Shown one piece after another: positions 38,332 to 52,249 of a stretch of DNA of 64,000 nt. The DNA lies in NCBI RefSeq assembly GCF_000524195.1, contig NW_020170410.1, positions 658,574-722,573 on the forward strand, read 5' to 3'. Positions within the stretch are counted from its first letter, which is position 1. The number at the start of each line of letters is the position of its first letter. A program made the translations under genes and the position numbers. The notes beneath the pieces were generated by a model. That model was given only the letters and a program-made list of their open reading frames with translations, was not told the DNA's origin and did not search any database. The stretch comes from Echinococcus granulosus. Its lineage: Eukaryota > Platyhelminthes > Cestoda > Cyclophyllidea > Taeniidae.

Positions 38332-41300
38332 AATGCGCTTTGATAAATTTTTGTTGAAATAATTGTTATTCAGTTACAATTTGATTTAAAATTATCTACA
38401 AACCGGACTGCAATCTGATAATAATTTAAAATGTATTTTTAATGAATACTCGCTAAAACTGCAATTTCTGCAGTTGCTGGAACAAATTGACAGTGCCTTA
38501 GTTTTGCAGTTTAACTAATTAATTTCATTTTTTTTTAGATTTTTGCTTAAACCAGGACAGCTTGCTTGCTTTAGGCATGATGCTGAAAATATGCTCAGAT
38601 TTATTTGTGCTTAAATTTAAAATCACGCATTTCAGAGCAATGATACAGGGTGGAAAGTGTAGATTTCATAAAAAGCGTGCTTTTAGGTGAATGGCTTCAA
38701 ACGTACACATAGTTATTTATTTTCCTTATAACTTCGCAGATTAGGGGAATACCTCATTGCTTATAAAAGGTGAGTTAATTAATCTTTCCTGGTTTATAAA
38801 ATCGTGAATCAATATTGGAATCAAAGGTGACATTTGCAGCACTTCACAGGACAAGATTCAAATGAAAATGCAGTTAACATAGCAACGACGCTTAATCGAC
38901 TGTACGCAAAGTTTTATTAAATTCCTGATTCATTTGTCTTTAATTGTAAATTGCGTCCATTTTCTTAGTTTTAAGGTAAAAGTTAACTCTTCACACATTT
39001 TTAAGGGAGAGATGTGAAATTACTCGACTCCGGTCAAACAGGGTATTACATAATCAAACTGTAGAATACAAATTTTTCCTGTTAAAATCGGAATAACAAT
39101 TATTTGCCAATTTTTTACATTGGCGTTACTAGTTTTTCCCGAGTTTGTGAGAATGCAAGGCAATGTGAAATAATATACATCATTAAGGTATAGAAGATCC
39201 TAGAGTATGTTCACATGGTTCAGAGGCCATGTAACAGAGCGAGATTATAATCTGTGGAGTTCGAGGCGCCCAAATGTTCAAATACACAATTGTAAAACCT
39301 ATTAGATCACTACTAAGCCCCTCTCCTCTTTAGCGGGTCGTCTCAGCCCAAACCTTGGTCATCGTTTCGCATTGATTGTCACAAAGTAGTGAACAAATCA
39401 GCAATGACAGTCATTATCTTTTATCAATTTCTCCTCACTACCGTGTTCTCATTTTAGTGTTGCCCAATCAACCACCTATCTGGGCTTTATTTTACTGGTA
39501 GTAAAATACAGAGGGCATTGCTATTTTGGGCATTTTATTTCTTTGCATGGGAGTTATAGACTACTCCATAGTAAAATTTCCCTATTCGTTTAGGCCTGAA
39601 ATCTCTCCAGTTTTTGTTTTACTTTCTTGTAGAACACATGCAAAAGATAATGCTCAAAATGATGTTAGCTTAGTGCTTTTGTTAGAAGTGCCCACAAATT
39701 TTACTTGCCTTTACCAGATCCTCTTCCTCTGTCTCTTCAATCCTTATTAATCATCCCTAAATACTGGGACAGCCGAATTTGGATCGGATTTGGTCGCCGC
39801 TACAACCACTGCAGTGTCCCAAGTTATGGACAAAGTTGTGGCAAGCTAAAGCAGTATATAAAATACATATTACCCACTTACTGAAGGATTGATAGGCTGT
39901 TTGCATATACTACACGTCGTGCCACAGAATAAGGGTATAACCCATGTGGGTCATGCAGGTTTAAACAGCGAGTAGTACGAAATACTGGAGTATTTTATGA
40001 TTACTGAGCAGAATCCTGGTTTACGAGGTATTTAATTAAGGGTATATTTGCGATATTCACTGATAGCTATTTTAAGGTGTCAGTTGTTGATAACAATTAC
40101 TTCATCAGTTAATAAATTATCCTAAATGTACATAGTATGTATTCACAGAGATTTTGGCAGCTTGCCATGGATCCTGAAAAATAAGCGTGGTATCTGGTCT
40201 TACCTGAGTGTGTCGTGTAATCACTTCCATCTGAAGCTACGATAACCTTTGAATGCAGTCACCAATTAAAGGTAATGCTCTGAAAATGTCGTGATTCTAT
40301 GTTATGTAAAGAAGGTTTAAATATATTTTTGTTGTAAAGGATCAAACAGTTGTAAGAAGTGTCCGGTTCTCTTTATGATCTGTATCCATTTTCAGTTCAA
40401 TTGAATCCACTTCCTACTAAATGGTTCTATCAAAAAAGGTAATTGCTTGTACGACGGACTAAGCTATAGTACTCGAATCGACTATAAGTTGCCAATGTGA
40501 ATGGATAATTCCATCTGCAAACCACATATTTTAGGTGTGATTTACACGCATTTCCGACCTCGATTTAGTTGTTTTGTTGCAACTTCATCAAAGCACAAAA
40601 TCAACCTTCTAAAAATGACTACTATTAGTTTGCTCAAATGTTGATCACTGTATGGATGAAAAAATGGAACCATACTATTGACACTTAACTTTACTCAAAG
40701 CATACTCCCCGATGATGGGTATCATCCAAGTGATTCATTAAACTTTACCAAGTAGAAATGACCGCAAACATTGCGGTCCCAACTTAACCTTTTCTACGCG
40801 GCTGCAGTATTTACCAGATACGAGGTTACCTACTTCGAAATTAGGCAGTATGCACATTTATGTCAGCAAAAATGGCTTATCAGTCATGTAAATTGTCAAC
40901 TGTTTACTTCTATTGCCTTTTCCGTTGATACGGCTGTTGAATGACATCGTTGCTAGTAATCCTGAGTAAATATTAGTTCTTTTGAAGACTTTGTAAGCAT
41001 CTTCCCTGGTGAAAAGGGCAGGGCTTATTGTAACTTCTAATTTGTGCAAAGAAACATTTCCATTTACTAGATGCAACAACCCAAATGCCCACATTATGAT
41101 GGCAATATAGGGTAAATGTTGTAAATCGGGTGTAATTTGAACAAGTCTCTCAGTCATATTTACTAGTAATTTATTATCTCATTGCTTTTTCTAAAGTCGA
41201 CGGCCTTCCAAGTGGTTCTATAAAGAGCGCGAAGTTAATTTAAAGGGTATTTATCAGGTCCTATTTTCAGCCAAGATGTCAGATTTATTTTAAGCATTAA

Positions 41301-44300
41301 GCCGACACTTTTGCTTTTTATAAAAAGGACGACTTTAATTCTGATGAGATAGGTTCAATAAAAACAAAAAATATTCCTCTATATGTCAAAGGTTCCAAAG
41401 GAAGGGGATTTTGTGGGTATATTATTTTGCTAAGGAGTTTGTCACTTTTACTGAAAAGATTTCGTTAGAAGTTCCTGTAAAATGAGACAATATCCCCTAC
41501 TCTGCAGAGGTATTTTCAAATTTCTAAGAGAATCAATTTTTCCTTTTCCGCCCTTAACCTTGCAACACTTTTATAGCTCACGAATTACTTGCTGGGATAC
41601 TTAGCTACTAAAGTATTCTTACAGGCCAGAACGAACAACTTTAAACTCTGCCAAACGCTTCAATTCAATTTACTACCCAGTGCTTATGGTTCTCATGCAA
41701 TATTTTATGAATGTAATGGGAGAGCTGGTAGTGTGTCTGTGGTTTTCCCAAAGGACAACAAGTAAAGAATGGCAGAATTCTTAGTGCTCGCCTTTTCGAC
41801 AGTTTTTGAACATCTAACAAACATTTATCTTATCTGCCAAACGATCCTTACACTATGCTGTTTTGCTCAAATTTTCCCTTAGATGTCTTTGGATATGAAT
41901 AGTCTTGGTGATAAAACGAATCAACGTGGTATGAGGTCGGATAAAGTGCTGTCTACGAATTAATCGCAGCTTCCACTTTGGTTAACTTCAATCTCATGAA
42001 CGCTAAACGTTACATGTGTCCACTCCAAAGTCGTAGCCTTAGCATCTCTCATTCAAACTTCAAGGGTAAATTAAGATCAACAAATTAAATGCTAGAGAAT
42101 ATTTAACTCAAATAAATCATTAAAGTACTTGGGTTCACCAAAAGTCGCCCGTGAAATGGATTGGTTGAAATGTCTATTAAATCACGGTTCTGATAATGCG
42201 AAATGTAACAGCATCGGGATTTGTCACACCTTAAGATATCGTTTGTGCTACAACTAACGCAAAATTTCTCTACAGCATTTTAGTCAGTGTAGCATTCCTA
42301 AATGAAAGACAATTTTCATAAGTTGACTACCTAAAAAAATTTATATTTGTAAAAATCAAATTTGTTTTCCTCAGAGTTCAGAAATGAAAAGGCATATTTT
42401 CCAGAAGTTATTTTTGACATACGTTAACACTACTAGTGGTTCTTTGTCGGTAAGATTTAGAAAGAGGCTGCGGAAAAAGGAACAGGGCTAGAAAAAACGC
42501 CGATGTAATCTAGCATTTTATGGATGCCTGTTTGTACTTTTAAGTATTTTGCATCAACCTTGAAAATTTTTTCTTTTAGAACTCGCCGAATTATTCCTTA
42601 GAAATGCTGCAAATATATCGAATCCAGCGAAATACGGTTTTTTAACTGCTCTGTCTTGTTCACCTTGGCCAGAAGATTATATCTCACGGCGAAAGCACAA
42701 AGGCTGAGCCTTAACCACTGGCAAAACCAAAAGGAAGAGGGGGGCAAATTGTCAAAGGTTTAAGGGTAAGGACGGATTTTATCGTAAATTGAAAATACAA
42801 TTCTCAGGAAAATAAAATCTTCCTGAAGTTTTGATCCTTTTTTGGTTTGTAGAATCAGTGTATTGAAGGGCGAAGGCAACAATTATCAAGTCCGCTTATA
42901 AGCTCTCTCATTTGTCTCTAATGTTTCGAATAAACCCACACCCCACATTAAAAGAACTGATTGATTTTTAAACGACTTTAAGAAGTGTCTAAAGTTCATT
43001 TGCTTTTACGGCATTTGGCATTCTGCTTCCATCAATTTACTGCATTGGTACATTTGTAATGTTTCCAGTAAGCCCCCTGTTCATCCACCAAACTGCCGCC
43101 TGACTTATTTCTCATCTTTTCCAGCTTAGTCTCATCAACTACTTATGCTATGGGAGTGAAAAAATCCACTACCATTTCAATTTTTTGCCTGAAAACACTT
43201 TAATAAATGACATTTTGCAAGTCCTTCTAGTGATTCTAGGTTTTTTTTACACAAAACGATAGTATTAGGCAGAAATTACTATTAGGAAGGGAAGAGTTAC
43301 CACATTTGATGACATTTGATTCGCATGTACAACGCCACATAAATTAGACTAACATAGAAAATTTTTCCAAATTCAGTGATAATCCGTACAGTTTATCATC
43401 TAGCTAACGTGCAGGTCACCTTTATATTACTCGCTGTCCAGGTTTCAGTATTTGTTCATAGGTATCGGGTTTTCATAAGCTAGAGAACTTTCTCCCACTG
43501 CATGATGCTTCGGCTACTTTTAAAGTAACTGAGAGCAGTTGAATCATGTTTAAAATTTTTGTTCGCCCTTCAAAATGTGGGGACAGCAAGTCATTTACTT
43601 GGTCGACTCAAAATTAGTTCTAATTTTAGGAGTAATTGATATTACAAAGAGTTGCAAAGTATTTTTTTGTTAGCCTTCACAAAGAACTTTGAGCCTTAAG
43701 ACTTGGAATTATCTACCTAATGTATCCGCTAAAGTTGTACTGATTTAAATTGATTTAATTTACAGTATTTTAATTCGGCTTTTTACAGTGAAGGTCATTT
43801 AACCCTTGTTTGCGGGTGACTTAGTGGAAAGATAGTGGAAAAGCGTTATAGGGAAAGACAATGCAGTGGGACATGTTCATTTGAAGCACCAACTCGTGGC
43901 GACCACTTGTTTACAACGCAGAGTGATTCACGTATGATGTGTCATATTCTTTACTCTCAAGCTGTTTTATTCTTTAGGACGACTAGCACCACTTTTTGTC
44001 TAGGCAATACCATGATATGAATTTGTATGATATTCAACTTCAGTATGTTCTCTTCAATGGGTTAGTTGCCACGTCTTACAGATTACACGATCTCATCCAT
44101 ATGGCCATAGAAGTATAAATTCACTTCAAAATACTTTACAAATACAAAGATTCCCATAAATTAATTAGGAAACTCTTCAAAACAACAGTGGTGACAGTTA
44201 TTTTAGGAATTACTATCCCTTCATGAATTCATAAAGATGGTTTAAATGATTAATGTCTATTAATCCATGGATGAACTCAGGGAACACATTCCGAAACCGA

Positions 44301-44770
44301 AGTAATGTGATCAAAAGTACTTTGACAGTGGTCAATTTATTAACTTCTCAATTTTGGATCTCGTCGTTGGCTCTATGCTCTTAGGTTATGTGGCTTGCTT
44401 CAAGATTTGGCAATAGGTCACTCACCGTGATGAATGATTGCGTAGGGTAAAAATTAACGCCCTCTTTTGATCCATAAACTCGGAAAATATTGCTCGTTTT
44501 AATGGTCTAATTATAATAAAGTGGAGTTTTGCGAAAAAATACGGAACTGTATTTAGATGATTAGGCCCACAAGTCACAAAATTGGGGATCCACAAATTTA
44601 TTATTTGAGTAATGAGATATTAATGCGTTAATCTTGCTTACTGCCTCCCAAATATGTCAAAAAACAGCTTATTTTTTGTTCAGGGGTAAATTAAATTGTT
44701 TACTATATTAGAGAATTTCCCTTCTGCTAAATACGCGGTTGTAAAATGTACAAATTTAGATATCTACGGC
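38332..44770. other. Unassigned AT-rich stretch, no supported gene
   Basis: Open frames reach 99 codons (40858-41157 minus) with no recognisable domain. Words at about 39320 and 40790 recall the window's repeats but are too short to call. Confidence 0.45.
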
Positions 44771-44967
44771 TGTTATGGAAGCATCTTCAAGGTTAGTCGG
44801 GTGGCTACTCATAGATCCGAATTTACAAATGTCTACATTGACTTTTACTTCCCGCTCTTCCTACCGTTAGCGCTTACGATGGTTCAGCCTTTCTGCATAC
44901 TACTAATAGGTCTTCCTCCACACCACTATCCTTCATTATGTCTCCAGAGATGACTTAAAGAGCCGCA
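44771..44967 (+). mobile_element. Very old LTR copy
   Basis: The right half, from CAGCCTTTCTGC through CTTCCTCCACACCACTATCC to CATTATGTCTCCAGAGATGA and a GCCGCA end, matches the copy at 61440 and, through it, type B LTRs. Extending left to TGTTATGG gives 197 bp, the family length. The left half is poorly conserved. No target duplication seen. Confidence 0.5.
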
Positions 44968-47900
44968 TCGATGGCAGCGGCAGGAGGCCAGCACAAGCAA
45001 ATGACAATTCTGATTTCATTAATTGGTTACAAGATCTAAGCACCATGGAACGACATCTGATATTGACGGTTAAATTTGCAAAGACTAGCAAATTAGGAGT
45101 TTTTGAAACATTGGTAACTTCCTTGCGAATGCCACATTATCAGTTCTGCGAAATTGCCCCTAGTAGAGCAAGGTCGGGCTGCAATGGATCCAGATTAATC
45201 CCCAAGTGCTGCGTGCTTCTAAGAATAAGACACTTTTATCTCGTGTTGTATGTAGGCGAACACTATCGTGAAGATTAATAGGTATATGGAATATTCCTGC
45301 TATGAAAAATGTCCAGTCTTTAGTACTGTTTTCAAAGAGTTCTTCGTAGACTCAGCTTCTATTACAAAGAACGTGGTACTTGGGAATCGCAAATAGAACC
45401 AGAATATTTAGCGCAACTAGTAAAATAGGTGATATTTTCTAGATGTTAGCCATTCTGTCTTCTAGGTGGTCTGAGTTCAAAGGAATCAGAGCAGAAAAGC
45501 GAATGCAAGTAGAGTCGACGATCACGTTTAAATGTATCACAAAGGTATTTATTTAAATGTCAATTCAGCTATACATTTTCACCTCCTTTTTAATGTTATG
45601 GTATCCATTAATGCCTATGGTCTTCCTGTTTCGCCAATAAATTATTTTAGGGATGACTGGATGTCAAGTAGAGCCAACTATCACATACCTCCCATCAAAG
45701 ATCACAATGGTTGAGTTTCATTAAAAAATCCTTATGTCCGACTCTTTGCAAATATGCTACAGGTTGTTGGCGTTTGAGTTAATGGCACACGATATGGAGC
45801 GTCATGACCTAAACGCTCATTCTTCTCGACTCCCGACTTTTTGACATATCCGTATTACTAAAATAAAGGTATTTATTGTCTTCTACCCTAGCATGCTAAA
45901 TAAAAAACGCTCCCCATTTGACTTTCGGATGCAGAATTCGACTGACTTGAGGACGAAAAGGAGATGTAACAAACATGAGGTAGCACCATTTTGCATGTTG
46001 AATTCACGTGGCCTTAGCTAGTAACCATTAAAAGAGTGCAGACTATAAGATAGCACCATTAATACTCCCTCTAAGAATACGGTTAAGCCATATTCTATTC
46101 ACATCGCTTACATTAGACTAGAAAGCTCAAAACACCACATTTCCTTCAGCTATAAGTTTTAAAGTCGATATTTTTAGTCCTTCACTTTGACTACTGCATC
46201 GTTCCAGTTGCTACAACGGTGGTCTATTGCCTTTCTTTAAATATGATCACCTTTTAAGCAATTGCAGGAAACCGTGAATTAGTCGAACGGCCCTTTCTCT
46301 TTTGCACCTGTGGTCCGTGGTGGAAGCAATAAATCAATCGGATATTTGACCTGCAAATGGCGATCAATGGAATCATTCCACTTAAAATAGATAAGTTAAG
46401 ATGCGGAAGGAGATCTAGACCAGGACAAATGTATATAGTGGTATGCTATCGCATAAATTCTTGGTGCCAGTGTTGGACATATACCGAACCAAGCACGCAA
46501 ATGCAGGAAGGCTTCGATACCTTTACTATTGCCACAGCCATAGAACACTTGAATCACAGAAGTACGATAAAGAAGATAAATGGATTTTGCATCAAAGGCG
46601 CCATTAAGTTCTTTTAAATCTTTTTTTTATTGGCATTACACCATTGTGAAGAAGTGACGCTTGTCATGATAGTACGTAATGATAAGCAGGTCTTTTCTCT
46701 CCCTCGCTCTCCCCACATAGCTTAATGCTACCAGCGTCCCGGCTCTATTTTTGAGCCACCTCCTCACTCAGGTATCCCATAACATCTCCAAAGATAATTC
46801 AAGTACTTAAATAAATTAGCAAGTCACTAAGATGAACCAACTTATCTTGTCAGTAATTTAAATGGCACCGTTAGAGAGCTAACTTGTATTTTAAATTAGG
46901 TAAATCATGATCCGTATCTTGGAATGCGGGAGGGTTATTTTGACCATTACTTGGCTTTTTTCTCATTTTACATTTTTACTCAGTATTAGCGTGGTTCTGT
47001 TTAAAGTATTTTTGCAGTGTGATAAAACAGCAAACCAAAACTGTCACAAGACGGTGTCAATGTTTCACCTCCAGGACATTTTTACAACCAGGCAAATAAA
47101 ATTCATAAGTTACTGAACCTAGCTGCCTTTCTACTTAAAATTGTTTTACAGTAAACAAGTCAGCTGTTATCACTGCACCAAGTAAAGAGAAAAAAGCACA
47201 ACTGAAAAACAAAGACCTTTGTGAACACTTACACAAAAAAAATACGGAAAAAACCGAACCTTTTGTACGTGTGATGCTCATCAAAGGCATGCGCTGGAAC
47301 AGGGCAATTAGTACCGATGTTTTGTCCCATAAGTGATGCCTAATTTTTTACAAATAGGCGCCTGTGAAAATGTAATTTTAGGAAGCTGAGGCTGTAAGAG
47401 TCTTTGTTTACAACTGCGCCATTTTTACAATAACTTTATAACTTCTACTTTGCGGTCTGGCTATTTGCCTTTGTCGTGGACTGCAAGATCAGCCTTCCAA
47501 AGAGGTTATCTTAAGTTCCCTTTCTGATTTCTTTTATAGTAATGATTCAATGCATCAATTCAGCAACAATGAAGCAAAGAGATTAGCAAGTATTTAAACT
47601 GGGATTGAATAAAGCACCATACTATACCGAATTTTATGTACGCAAAGAAATGCAAAATTTGCCGTCTGAAACGAAGCCAACTGTAATTAAATATAAAATT
47701 GTATGGATTGTATGGATGGATTTAGGCTTATATTCATTTTTAAAATATTTTTTAGAGTATTTCATAGTTTTACATCCGTTTCTACAAAAAAAATTCTTGA
47801 CATCTATGTATGTGGAGTAGATTTGTTGCGCCAATGCAATAATTGGAGGTTCTTAGTCGATTAAAGAACCTGCGACTCGGAAAGCGCCGTTGATATATCT

Positions 47901-48071
47901 CATCATGCTTCACCTTACATAATTTCTGTGCAAACTTGAACAAAAGACACAAATCTAAGTTCCACACATTATTTTTCTTAAATTTACTTATCCCATTTAC
48001 AAAAATTCTTTTTCAGCTACGATCCCAATGATCTGCCTGCTATTTTCCCCACAATTGTGAGTCAGAACAAC
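44968..48071. other. Unassigned stretch, no supported gene
   Basis: Several plus-strand frames of 60-86 codons, none with a recognisable domain. Near 46330 a word close to AGCAATAAATCAATCGGATA resembles the conserved core of the duplicated unit on the opposite strand, possibly a small fourth fragment. Confidence 0.4.
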
Positions 48072-48152
48072 TGTAGTCCCCCGGGTCTCTCCTAGAGACG
48101 AAAGAAGGCATAGTACTAGATGAAAAACAAATATTGCTGGGTTAGAGAAGGG
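48072..48152 (-). mobile_element. Truncated LTR, type A-like, minus strand
   Basis: TGTAGTCCCCCGGGTCTCTC, then GAGACGAAAGAAGGCATAGT and GGGTTAGAGAAGGG, match the reverse complement of the LTR 3' end. Similarity ends near 48152, so the rest is lost. Confidence 0.68.
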
Positions 48153-50965
48153 ATTGCACTGTTTTTACGCTGTTTCGACACGCAAATGACGCCGTTAATT
48201 TGGGATGCCCCATAAGCAAAGGTATAATATAGCGGTGGTAGTCAATTCCGATTTAAAAAAAACTTTGACTGATGGCAGAAGTTCCGCCATCTTTACAACC
48301 ACGTCCTCTACTTCAAATCTGGCATTTTAATTTATGGCTGGCGAATTTGCCTTATCTTCTCCCTGGGTATTTCATGCAAGAGGAAGGGCAATGCCTTTGT
48401 TTACTCAAACATTCCCTCAGTAGGGCTGAGTGTCTTAGGAAGCCAAATGATACCATTTTTCTTCTCTTGTGAAAAGATTTCATCCATAATAATCTTGTGA
48501 TTCGACACTATGAAAGATAAACGCTTCGATCTGATCATAGATGGGCATCGTTCATCCATCTGTGTTGCCGTCTTCTATCGATCCGCTAAACCTGTGTCTC
48601 TTTCCACCAACGACGGTGTCCCCTTTTGTGAATACAAACTCACATGGTTGTTTAGCAAGATGAGGAATCAGGAAGGTAATATATTGCATGTACTTCTGTT
48701 AAGACACACCCCAATGAATCTATTGAATGAAAGGGGAGGGACAAGTGAAGTGTACCGAAGATGGAGGTACCCTAGCCACAATATCCACCCTGCCTGGTTG
48801 GCATCTACCTTTTTGTAGAATTTCTCTAATTAAAACGACTAAGCCTGGGCACAGTAATCATTTTTGAACCACCCAATAAGGAAGAAAAGATGGGTTTGGC
48901 ACTCATTAAACTCGTATTTCATGCACATGCTTTAATCCCTTCCCTAGAATGCACGAAATACTAACCAAACAAAAGCATAACCTGCAAAGTATTAGTGTTT
49001 AAGGGTGTGTACTACTTGAGTGCCCCCTTTTCATTGTTATACAAGCCTTCAATCTGTATATGCAATGTATTGCTTTTTCTTTTACATTGGAAGCTTATAG
49101 TGCATTTCCAACTTTACCATCAGATTTTATTTAGCTTGAATAAGGTATACGGTAAAACCTATGAGATACATGAGATATGTAGGCAGCTAAGTCAGTGTAA
49201 ATGATGGACTAAGTTATGATTATTACGTGAATTTACATTATGTAAATAATTGTTACCTTTTCCATAACCTAAAAATGATATTGACATAAAGTTAAGAAAT
49301 TCTACCGCTTCATTTAGAAGCAATAATGGTGACTAACTCTCTTGCTAGTGTTAATTAAAGTGTTTTAGATTAATAGGCAAAAATATCCATGGTTTGTAGT
49401 TGGAGGCAGTTACAAAAATAGCATGTATATTGTTATTGACGGCAATATTCGAATGCAAAATATGCTTTGGATATCCTTGGTGTACTATATGGCTATTCAG
49501 TAGGGCCAATTTCGGATATTCATGCAAGATTGCAGCATCACTTTTAGCCCTCAAGAGTACTTGGAATTACATTATTTTCGGTTTCTAAGGTGACCGAAAA
49601 TGTTCATAATATTAAAGAGTGGGCAAACGAAACTGTTCTCAATTTGAATATTTAATTGAATGCTTGCATCCAGTTTCACATGAGGATTTTTAGTTGATTG
49701 GGGCTTTTCCTGTTACTAGAATCGCTAAGTCTATGGCTGTGCATTGGCGAAGCCAAAAACATTATTTCTATATCTTGAGCTAGAAAGATCAAAAGCCGTT
49801 TGCTGAATAGTGAATGAAGCCCAAAATAGAGGGCTGTAGAAAAATTTTCCAAATTTCATACCACATAGCAAGAATTGCGCAAAGTTTTTGGAATTTCCAT
49901 AGAAAATTCTCCTTAAAAGCTAAACGCAATCTCAAGATTCCGGATAAAAAAAGAAACCCTTGTTATTTTAAGATTACTTGGAATTAGACAGTACGTCTTA
50001 ATAGCATAAACAAATTCGCTTGCACTGTCATGTAAGAATTATGTCAAAGTGCAAAGAATGAAATCATTTAAATTACATATTAATATTTTATTGATGTGCT
50101 AGTCATATTTTAACTCCTTCATTCAGTTGCACATCAAACAATGTCACCGCCTTTAATTTAGTTTCCAAATTTCCGCAATTCTCCCTTAATTTGCTGTTAC
50201 CTTGAGATGCATCCTCTGCCTGTGGATGGTAATAACAGGGAATTAAGTAAATGGTTATCAATTAACCGTAAAATTTACTATAAATTGAGTTAAGGGTTGC
50301 TCATGATGCTAAAGAGGTCTGCTTCTATTAGTTATTTACTTCACTCGCTTTCGGCGTCTTATACTAAAGGAATAGCAGAAGAGATAATAGGAAATATAAA
50401 GTCGGTAAGTGATGATGAAATGCATTTTTTGGGGCTCCTCCAACAAGACCTCAAGATTTTATTATTATTTAAGAGAAGCTTTACTTCCGACATTTCATAA
50501 ATGGATTCTTTGGTCAAAGGATCGGTTTCTCATGCCAAGTTATCATGTGCATTCACATCTTGGCTTAAAAATACCATACGTAAACATGGCAGACGTATTT
50601 TGCTAACCCATTTTCACTCTCTTTATAAAAGCCAATTTTCCCCCTCTATGAGCATCATTTATCAAACCAGCATTCGTTATTCCATATAACTAAATCAGCA
50701 GGGCTTAAAAGCCAGAAAAATTGCTGATTGACGCTTGCGAAATGATACAAATTAAATGACATCGGAATTCCCCTTCCAGTGATCTGATAAAAATCGCAAA
50801 AGGGGCAAGCTAATTATCTGTTCTGCTTACAACTGCAATAGAGGTGATAAACACATCTTCAAATCAAACAGTAAATGGCAATGTGATTTAGATCGCATTG
50901 GCCATTCAACGGCATAACCACTTGATATTGTTGGGAAGGTTATTAATTGCACTAACTGGGCGTAA
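48153..50965. other. Unassigned stretch, no supported gene
   Basis: A 102-codon plus-strand frame (48510-48818) and several shorter ones have no recognisable domain. No RNA gene or repeat identified. Confidence 0.4.
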
Positions 50966-51160
50966 TGTAATGCTTTAATTGTTCTTAAGCCCTTTGATTC
51001 GAATTTGGGGTACTAAAGGATCCGTCTCTGTACTCCCACTGGGTGATATAGCCCGGAGGCCATTGTCAATAGCCGCTTGGCCCTTCGGTACGTCGGCAAT
51101 ACACATTCCGCTCTAGTATTATTACTTCATTCTTCTTCGTGGAAGTCTGAACGTGTTACA
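50966..51160 (+). repeat. 5' LTR of TRIM element 1 (type B)
   Basis: 195 bp from TGTAATGC to GTGTTACA, with CACTGGGTGATATAGCCCGG, TACGTCGGCAATACACATTC and CTCTAGTATTATTACTTC as type B landmarks. Confidence 0.85.
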
Positions 51161-51161
51161 T

Positions 51162-51179
51162 TGGAGGCAGTGGGGAACA
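51162..51179 (+). other. Candidate primer-binding site, TRIM element 1
   Basis: TGGAGGCAGTGGGGAAC starts one base after the 5' LTR end. It aligns with TGGCATCGGAAAGGGAAC in element 2. TGG complements the CCA end of a tRNA. The tRNA is not identified; a leucine-type site is a guess. Confidence 0.5.
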
Positions 51180-51830
51180 ATCCCGACCGTAAGAGACACC
51201 TACTTTGATATTTATTACTCAATGCTGAACCTTACCTTGACGATGGGAGAACAAATGCTGCGGATGAAAGAATTTGCTATGATCCCTAACAGAAGGGTGA
51301 AAGTGGAGGTCTATTGTCCGCATCTACCCCATCTCCATTTTCTACAGGATCACTATTAACAGCTAAAGCGACTCTATCTCGGGCTGTGAGTCTTATGGAA
51401 AGTTTTACACAAAGCTGTCTATGGTACCTACATGAAGATGTCAACTACGTGAACACACGATACCGCCACCACTTCTCTACTGGCCGGGCAGAACGTAGGC
51501 AGATATGGCTGAACGGCTTTGAAGTGAGAACAACGTGGCAAGGAGGAATAGGCGCGAAACTTAACCACCATGAAACTATTTTCATCCTCGTCCTTTATCA
51601 AATGACTCTGCTTATAGGCCAGTGTACTTAGAACTGGCGATGGACATACGTAATGAGCGAATACAGTTATGAAACTGCAAGAAACTCCAGATTAAATGAA
51701 ATTACTAAGAGGAATCAGCAGCCCCGCTGTCAGATATTTTTTCAGTTGCACGCAAATCCACTGACAGCCGTCTTTGGTTCGTAAGTGCTCTTCACATAGC
51801 ATCAGCTACGCAGATGATCAAAGGGCCGAT

Positions 51831-51849
51831 GCTCAAAAGTAGAGGAAGG
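51831..51849 (+). other. Polypurine tract, TRIM element 1
   Basis: GCTCAAAAGTAGAGGAAGG directly before the 3' LTR, matching GCTCAAAAGAGGAGGCAGG at the same place in element 2. This is where plus-strand DNA priming is expected in LTR elements. Confidence 0.7.
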
Positions 51850-52054
51850 TGTTCCAATACTTTCATAATTTGTTTGACCCTTCCTTTTGGTTTCAAAGAC
51901 GCCTAAGGTCCCGCGGTTGTGGGTTCACTGGGTATCATGGGGTCTGAGCAACTCAGTTATCTCCTCACACCTTCCATAAGTCGGTAATGCGGTTTCTGGC
52001 CTGATATTATGACCTTATTTGTCTTCAAACAAGGATAAAAGACGTAAGATGCGC
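51850..52054 (+). repeat. 3' LTR of TRIM element 1
   Basis: Begins TGTTCCAATACTTTCA and keeps GACGCCTAAGGTCCCGCGGT and TTGTCTTCAAACAAGG of type B. The last 30 bases are worn, so the exact end is uncertain. Confidence 0.7.
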
Positions 52055-52249
52055 TGGCAACACTCCGATAGTTTGTTTAACTTTCTGTCTTGGTTTCCAG
52101 GCCATCTGAAGCCCCGCTTCTGCACTTCAGGTGGGTAATATGGACTGTAGGCCATGCCGGTAGCCGCCAGTCCTTCTCTACGTCGGCAACATTTTCTACC
52201 CTAGTATTGTTACTTCTTTTGTCTTCAGACAAGTCTGAGGGAGCTATCA
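52055..52249 (+). repeat. Extra LTR abutting TRIM element 1
   Basis: 195 bp from TGGCAACACTCCGATAG to GAGCTATCA, with GGCCATGCCGGTAGCCGCCA, CCTTCTCTACGTCGGCAACA and TACCCTAGTATTGTTACTTC. It sits head-to-tail against the 3' LTR with little or no spacer. Confidence 0.78.

Larger units (their letters stand above)
50966..52249 (+). mobile_element. TRIM element 1: LTR-interior-LTR with a third abutting LTR
   Basis: This non-coding retroelement would rely on proteins from other elements for copying; it encodes none itself. The 5' LTR is 50966-51160, the interior 51161-51849 (689 bp) and the 3' LTR about 51850-52054. A further full LTR at 52055-52249 follows with no interior. A TGG-starting primer-site candidate begins two bases after the 5' LTR, and a purine tract abuts the 3' LTR. 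The interior aligns with those of the elements at 52834 and 62379. A 105-codon frame at 51314-51631 is not kept in the other copies. External flanks (GTAA, TTTC) do not match. Confidence 0.8.

Noticed and set aside
39300..39360. CCCCTCTCCTCTTTAGCGGG resembling a word at about 20692
   Set aside because: A single pyrimidine-rich match of about 18 bases. Neighbouring sequence does not align by eye.
40770..40825. CCTTTTCTACGCGGCTGCAG resembling the CCTTCTCTACGTCGGCAA block of LTRs
   Set aside because: One isolated word; the blocks expected on either side were not found.
51314..51631. 105-codon open frame inside TRIM element 1
   Set aside because: The frame is interrupted in the homologous interiors of elements 2 and 3 and has no retroviral-type motif, so it is chance.
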